From assembly GCF_016802725.1 (NCBI RefSeq), contig NC_052676.1, positions 2,807,433 through 2,871,432 of the forward strand: 64,000 bases of DNA, written 5' to 3'. The position numbers and the translations under genes were made by a program. The notes beneath the pieces were generated by a model that saw only the letters and a list, made by a program, of their open reading frames with translations, was not told where the DNA came from and did no database searches. Of this stretch, positions 60,814-64,000 are shown piece after piece; within the stretch, counting starts at the first letter, position 1; each line of letters starts with the position of its first letter. Origin of the DNA: Solenopsis invicta (Eukaryota; Arthropoda; Insecta; Hymenoptera; Formicidae).

Positions 60814-63407
60814 ATGCTGTCAGCGACGAAATCTGAGATAGATATGCGCAAGGTGGAAGCCCCAAGGAACATCATCGTGGACTGCGACGCCGGTATCGAT
60901 GACGCCCTGGCCCTGATCATTCTCTTGGCCGGTCACACAGACAAGAGGGTCAACATTAAAGCCATCACCTGTGTCAATGGAAATACCAAAGTGGACAATG
61001 TCGTGAGAAACGTGTTCAGAACTCTGCACACATGCAACTGCATGGATGTAAGTTATATATTTTTGCAAGTTTTTTTTTGTTCGAAAGAGTGAGATTAAAA
61101 GAGAGAAGTCTTAATATTTTAACATTTTTTAAATACATTATTGCATTATTAACGGTGGTTAATTATGCACACAGAGCGAATTATCTCTCAGAAACCCTCT
61201 CCAAATTGTGGTATTTGCAAGACAACACGGATTTCGAAGAATTTTATTGTACTTTTAGTGAGATTTAAAATTTTGATAAATTTTTTTTAACTTAAAATTT
61301 ATATTAATAAATATTATATTATAATTACATAATTATAATAAAAAATAGATAAAATTTTATTAAAATTTTATTAAAACCTTATTAAAAATATAATAAAAGT
61401 CTCAAATTTATTACTTGTAGCTACAGGAAGAGAATTTACTCTTAAAATCATAGTTGTTATGGGATTACAAAGACTTATTATTTTTAATAAAATTTGGATA
61501 AAACTTTTCTTATATTTGAAATTAAAATGTATTATAGGTTTATAACATAAAATTATAATTATTACTGAAATTATTATATAAGCCTATATCGTCCCACGAG
61601 CATTGTAATTTTGAGGGTATAAAATTCTAAAAGAAAATTTTCTCCATGTAACTATATGTATAAAATTACATAAGAATGTTTATATTAATTTACATCAGCC
61701 ACATTCCTAAAGCGCTATAAATAAAGCTATTTCCGTAGATACCTGTTTATCGAGGAGCGTATTCACCTCTGTTGATCATGCCAAATGCTAAGGAAACAGC
61801 AGAGGAGGAATATCATGGAACTGATGGATTCGGAGACGCGTTCGTCGACGATCCGGATACGAGTAAGCTGCAGAAAGAGCACGCCGCGTTCGCTTTGCAC
61901 AGAATCACGTCGGAGGATCCAGGTAACCGTCTTTATGCTTTACAATTATTACATAATAAACTTAATAATAATTGTCTTATAATTATAAGATAACATCTCC
62001 GTGATCTGCTTGGGACCCCTGACAAACATAGCGATGGCTATGAAACTGTATCCAGAGTTTGCGAACAACGTGAAAGAATTCTTCGTGATGGGTGGAAATT
62101 CAACTGGTAATATATGAAATTATTTATATCAATTAGCTCGCAGTCTCATCATAAATTCTATCGATAAACTTCTTAAGCAGCACAAAATTTAAAATTCGAC
62201 ATGTTTGCATGCATTATTAATCAACCATGATTATGCAGCAGACAGCATTTATATGATTACGCAAAATTAGTATTCACGCCACAATGGAATAAGACGTTCA
62301 GGAAAATTACGTTATCATAATCGCATTATTTGAACTAGGAAAGAACGCATATAATATTTTTAAAAAACTGAAGACATTAGATGTAACTGAGTGCTTTGTG
62401 TGTTTCGAGATTGAAAGGTACAGAGACAAATCGTACGATAGATAAGTCTCGAGAGAGCGCACGTTTGCGTGTAATCAGTATTTAAGAACAGAAAATTCCA
62501 TTGTGTAAACTAACGATAGGTGTTGGTTATTTTATTTATCTAAATTTTTGTTAATTCATTCAAAGCACAGGGCAACATAACTTCACAGGCGGAGTTTAAT
62601 TTCTACGCAGACCCGGAAAGCGTGCACATCGTGTTTAACAGCAACAGCAGCAAGCCTCTGTGGTTGTTACCGTGGGAATCGTGCCTAGAAACCAAAGTTA
62701 CACATGTATTATTTTATTAATAATTATTATCATTCGCCGTGAAATAATTCATTATACACTCTTTGACAAAAAAAAAATTTTAAAGCACAGATTCGGATCT
62801 TGAATTTCCAGCTTCGCGTCCTAGTGTAAAATCATTTTTAAAGAATCGACTTAAAGAGGTGAAGATAGAGTTAAACTTTGCTCTTTAAAATAACCCCCAA
62901 AATTATTGGTATAATTTTTTTACAAAGTTATAACAATTCGACAATTCTAGATCTGTGTAATTTTTTTTTTTTTTTTTTGTCAAAGAGAGGATTACAACAT
63001 CAGTTAATCATTCAACTCGAGATCTATTTTTAGAAAAAAACGATGGTGACTTGTAAACGTTTTTTCAGGAGTGGCGAAGTGATGTACTAGGCACGATAGA
63101 CAAACCTTGCGTGCACATGATGAATGCAATTGAGGAAGGCAGACGCTCGCAAGCGAAGAAGCATTTTCCTTATTATACCATGTGCGATGCTTTCCTAACC
63201 GCAATCGTGATGGTACCACACGTGGCCAAGAATGTAGTCGCGTGGCACGCGGACATCGAGCTGAGCGGCAACAGAACGCGGGGCCAAGTTGTCCTCGATC
63301 ATCTGTTGTCAAACAAACCAAACGTGAATTTGATAAACAGTTTCGATTCCGAGCTTTTTAAGAAGATATTATTGGACGCGGTGAACACGATTCACGATTA
63401 TCGGTGA
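60814..63407 (+). CDS. Inosine-uridine preferring nucleoside hydrolase
   Basis: Exons 60814-61047, 61739-61922, 61990-62106, 62566-62705, 63069-63407; total 338 codons including stop (337 aa), a usual size for the family. The signature DCDAGIDDALALI (DxDxxxDD, the Ca/ribose-binding loop) lies near residue 25. IPVYRGA and YHGTDGFGD follow, then CLGPLTNIAMAMKLYPEF, VMGGN, and AEFNFYADPE. Known role: cleavage of the N-glycosidic bond of purine or pyrimidine ribonucleosides in salvage; insects use it where vertebrates use phosphorylases. The exon 4 acceptor was placed at AAAG before 62566 because the more obvious CACAG gives an early stop. Start: ATG at 60814, with no in-frame ATG upstream. Confidence 0.93.
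61418..61654. repeat. MITE-like element in nucleoside hydrolase intron 1 (related to 32926-33109)
   Basis: TAGCTACAGGAAGAGAATTT and AAAATTTTCTCCATGTAACTA are terminal inverted repeats; next to them TACTCTTAAAATCAT opposes AATTTTGAGGGTATA. Confidence 0.55.
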
Positions 63408-63451
63408 TTACTGTTTTATAATCGTAAAATGTATCCGTCACCATGACGAAT

Positions 63452-63457
63452 AATAAA
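63452..63457 (+). terminator. Poly(A) signal of the nucleoside hydrolase
   Basis: AATAAA 45 nt downstream of the stop codon. Confidence 0.6.
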
Positions 63458-63469
63458 AGGATATAAAAG

Positions 63470-64000
63470 CGAATATTACACTGTTTAATTTAATTCTGAT
63501 TTATTATTTGAATCAGTTATCATTTGAATCATTATTGACTTTAGTATTAGAAATAGAATAAATGTTCCTTATAATTTTCATGTACTTAATATATTTTAAA
63601 TATATTAATTTTTTTCTTTTTTTTTAAATTAATAGAAAATAACGAATATAATTGCACAAAAGGACGGAATATTCTAAGAAAATGACAAGAGACATATAGG
63701 GAAGAGACTACAAAATTTATATTTGAGGTCACATTAAGGAAAGCAGAATGGATTTAATGGTTTTTGTGCCTGATTTTACAAATATACCAATTATTCAGGT
63801 ATGCGATCACCAATCCAAAAGAGATGCCAATAGAAGATGAACTTTTTTATTCTAATTTCATACTCATCAATGATATTTGATCATATATAGTTTAAGATAT
63901 CACAACAAATTTATCCAAGTATTATTATAAAATTTGTTTTAGAAAAATATATGTATTTTATAATATATTACAGTTTTGTAATTATTACAATTTATTTTAT
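63470..64000. other. AT-rich right edge
   Basis: No gene, RNA or repeat structure recognised. Confidence 0.5.

Noticed and set aside
62561..62571. CACAG as exon 4 acceptor of the nucleoside hydrolase
   Set aside because: Joining there gives an early stop; the AAAG acceptor five bases upstream keeps the conserved GNITSQAEFNFYADPE reading.

Overview
The window looks like nuclear DNA of an insect, most likely a hymenopteran and perhaps an ant (inference). It has AT-rich spacers full of short inverted-repeat transposon relics, GC- and CpG-rich exons, short GT-AG introns and poly(A) signals. Proteins match animal orthologues closely: the assembled SF3B3 is 1217 codons, the length I recall for the human protein. 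The AMOT gene argues against Drosophila. No bacterial, plasmid or CRISPR features were seen.

Layout: 70-876 (+) 3' part of a NUDT8-type Nudix hydrolase. 2516-10381 (+) SF3B3, 12 coding exons; by hand-folding its introns 4, 6 and 7 each contain a textbook H/ACA snoRNA, and introns 1 and 2 share a duplicated segment. 10382-18300 is spacer with MITE-like and foldback elements. 20245-27530 (+) a CUB/LDLa single-pass membrane protein (CULD-like) whose second exon is broken by a 16-bp tandem duplication. 27531-34430 is spacer. 34466-37078 (+) NKAP, tail to tail with 37431-38894 (-), a mitochondrial-type rhodanese. 40786-47190 (+) angiomotin (AMOT), with at least three possible C-termini. 52627-55357 (-) PPIL4 (cyclophilin plus RRM), carrying a 20-bp frameshifting and a 15-bp in-frame tandem duplication. 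56250-56375 is a tandem CCAAT-box promoter-like block. 57652-58809 (+) is a decayed single-frame relic ORF. 59120-60200 is a 1-kb foldback palindrome. 60814-63407 (+) is an inosine-uridine nucleoside hydrolase.

Functional themes: three genes belong to mRNA splicing (SF3B3, NKAP, PPIL4) and SF3B3 also appears to host rRNA/snRNA-modification guides. AMOT is a Hippo/cell-polarity scaffold. NUDT8, the rhodanese and the nucleoside hydrolase are metabolic housekeeping genes. The genes are ordinary neighbours and not an operon.

The most notable observations are the intronic H/ACA snoRNAs, the three short tandem duplications of 15-20 bp in coding exons (two of them frame-breaking), the single-frame ghost ORF and the large foldback elements. 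All exon boundaries were derived by hand from splice sites, frame arithmetic and protein-family knowledge; no alignment or folding program was run.
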